41,867 nucleotides of DNA, taken from positions 419,308-461,174 of the forward strand of contig DAHB01000005.1 of NCBI GenBank assembly GCA_002498365.1. Reading direction: 5' to 3'. Shown here in pieces: positions 41,466 to 41,867 of the stretch (its first letter is position 1; each line of letters starts with the position of its first letter). Source of the DNA: Methanomassiliicoccaceae archaeon UBA421 (lineage in GTDB: Archaea > Thermoplasmatota > Thermoplasmata > Methanomassiliicoccales > Methanomethylophilaceae). The notes under the pieces are model-generated. The model was given only the letters and a program-made list of their open reading frames with translations, made no database searches and was not told the origin of the DNA. The position numbers and the translations under genes were made by a program.

Positions 41466-41663
41466 ATGATATCATACTTGCTTGAGCTTGAACCGACGGA
41501 CGCGACTCTGGAATACATCGGAGTAGACCTGGATGATATGGGTTCGGCAATGTCCCGATACGTTCTCAGGCGTCCTCCGTGGAAGAATTTGAAAAAGGAA
41601 GCAGGAGCATCAATCTTGAAAACTGCCTTAGCTGAGGTGGCAAGCAGTTGCGAGAAGGTATAG
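41466..41663 (+). CDS. Unrecognised short open frame, possibly the 5' part of the right-copy gene
   Basis: The 65-residue frame from ATG 41466 reads MISYLLELEPTDATLEYIGV and ends ALAEVASSCEKV. It is not repetitive and is acidic in its first half. It ends at TAG 41661-41663, while the homologous unit downstream continues in the +1 frame from 41632. It may be a separate small gene, or the front of that gene cut off by a frameshift. I recognise no family. Confidence 0.35.
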   Translation: MISYLLELEPTDATLEYIGVDLDDMGSAMSRYVLRRPPWKNLKKEAGASILKTALAEVASSCEKV

Positions 41664-41820
41664 GTGGGCCCGCCCAGATTTGAGAGATCTGGACTGTGTG
41701 GCTAGCCCTGTTCTCATTAGCAAAATTGATGCAACAACAATGGGAGACCAGTTTGAGATTCTTAACCGGAAATTAACTTTAGATGACCCCGATATTTGGG
41801 TTATCGGAAGGGAGGACTGA
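41632..41820 (+). CDS. Unrecognised short protein, intact right copy of the duplicated unit (first gene)
   Basis: The frame is open from 41632 to TGA 41818-41820 and encodes ARPDLRDLDCVASPVLISKI followed by GDQFEILNRKLTLDDPDIWV. The homologous stretch at 38620-38823 conserves ISKI, GD-FE-LN, the DP-W-IG core and the spacing, with many synonymous differences, so the sequence has been under protein-level selection. Possible starts are TTG 41680 or GTG 41698; the true N terminus may involve the frame at 41466. The family is unknown to me. Confidence 0.5.
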   Translation: MRWQAVARRYRWARPDLRDLDCVASPVLISKIDATTMGDQFEILNRKLTLDDPDIWVIGRED

Positions 41821-41867
41821 TGCCGTCCTGTCCTCTCAAGCCGAGCGTCGACTGCGCGGCAACCTTC
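41820..41867 (+). CDS. Start of an unrecognised protein (MPSCPL...), cut by right edge
   Basis: ATG 41820 shares its A with the TGA of the preceding frame (TGATG), a typical coupled junction. Sixteen codons are visible, MPSCPLKPSVDCAATF. The same start MPSCPL occurs in the decayed copy at 38793, where the continuing frame gives DCAVTFEPVSS. Too little is present to name a family. Confidence 0.55.
   Translation, partial: MPSCPLKPSVDCAATF

Noticed and set aside
1..41867. CRISPR arrays, insertion sequences, rRNA genes
   Set aside because: No regularly spaced repeats, transposase-like proteins or rRNA segments were seen on reading both strands.

Overview
The window reads as chromosome of a methanogenic archaeon of the Thermoplasmatota, most likely Methanomassiliicoccales. 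This is an inference. It rests on archaeal-only information-processing genes (fibrillarin, L15e, L21e, RpoF, aIF1A, Rio1, Pus10, RadB, family-B polymerase, archease), TATA-type promoters placed about 25-30 bases before start codons, and a zinc-type methylcobamide:coenzyme M methyltransferase, the hallmark of methyl-reducing methanogens. No mcr or pyl gene lies in the window to settle it.

Layout. 1-7.7 kb: fibrillarin (cut by the left edge), an NADP phosphatase/NAD kinase fusion overlapping a JAMM metalloprotease, a phosphohexomutase-like protein with all four active-site loops degenerated, a small conserved protein, tRNA-Leu, a TauE/DUF1634 membrane pair, a ThiI-like THUMP protein without a PP-loop, L15e, and a zinc-ribbon membrane protein. 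7.7-16.3 kb: one long minus-strand run for translation and ribosome biogenesis (aIF1A, Rio1, KH protein, Pus10, L21e, RpoF, DUF655, KsgA), followed by an OBG-type GTPase and DNA polymerase B. 16.4-21.4 kb: tRNA-Glu, a COG4030 HAD-like protein next to a PurN-like formyltransferase, archease, aspartate dehydrogenase, an M24 peptidase and a cyclophilin-like protein.

21.4-33.2 kb is metabolic: ilvC and ilvB for branched-chain amino acids, GAPDH and PGK of the trunk glycolytic/gluconeogenic pathway, and a seven-gene lysine operon (lrp-dapA-dapB-lysC-lysA-dapF-dapL) for the diaminopimelate aminotransferase route, headed by its probable Lrp-type regulator. 33.3-38.3 kb: RadB, two AIM24-family proteins, the KEOPS kinase Bud32 with an XTP/dITP pyrophosphatase, tRNA-Pro, and small cysteine-containing or membrane proteins.

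38.3-41.9 kb looks like an accessory region. An MFS exporter/permease and a coenzyme M methyltransferase overlap in one minus-strand operon. On both sides lie homologous copies of an unrecognised two-gene unit: the left copy is decayed, the right copy runs off the window.

The most unusual signals are three genes whose reading frames have no ATG, GTG or TTG start where homology and translational signals demand one (CTG for the DUF1634 protein, ACG for PGK, CTG for the second AIM24 protein), three enzyme-fold proteins that have lost catalytic motifs, and the duplicated unit flanking the methyltransferase cassette.
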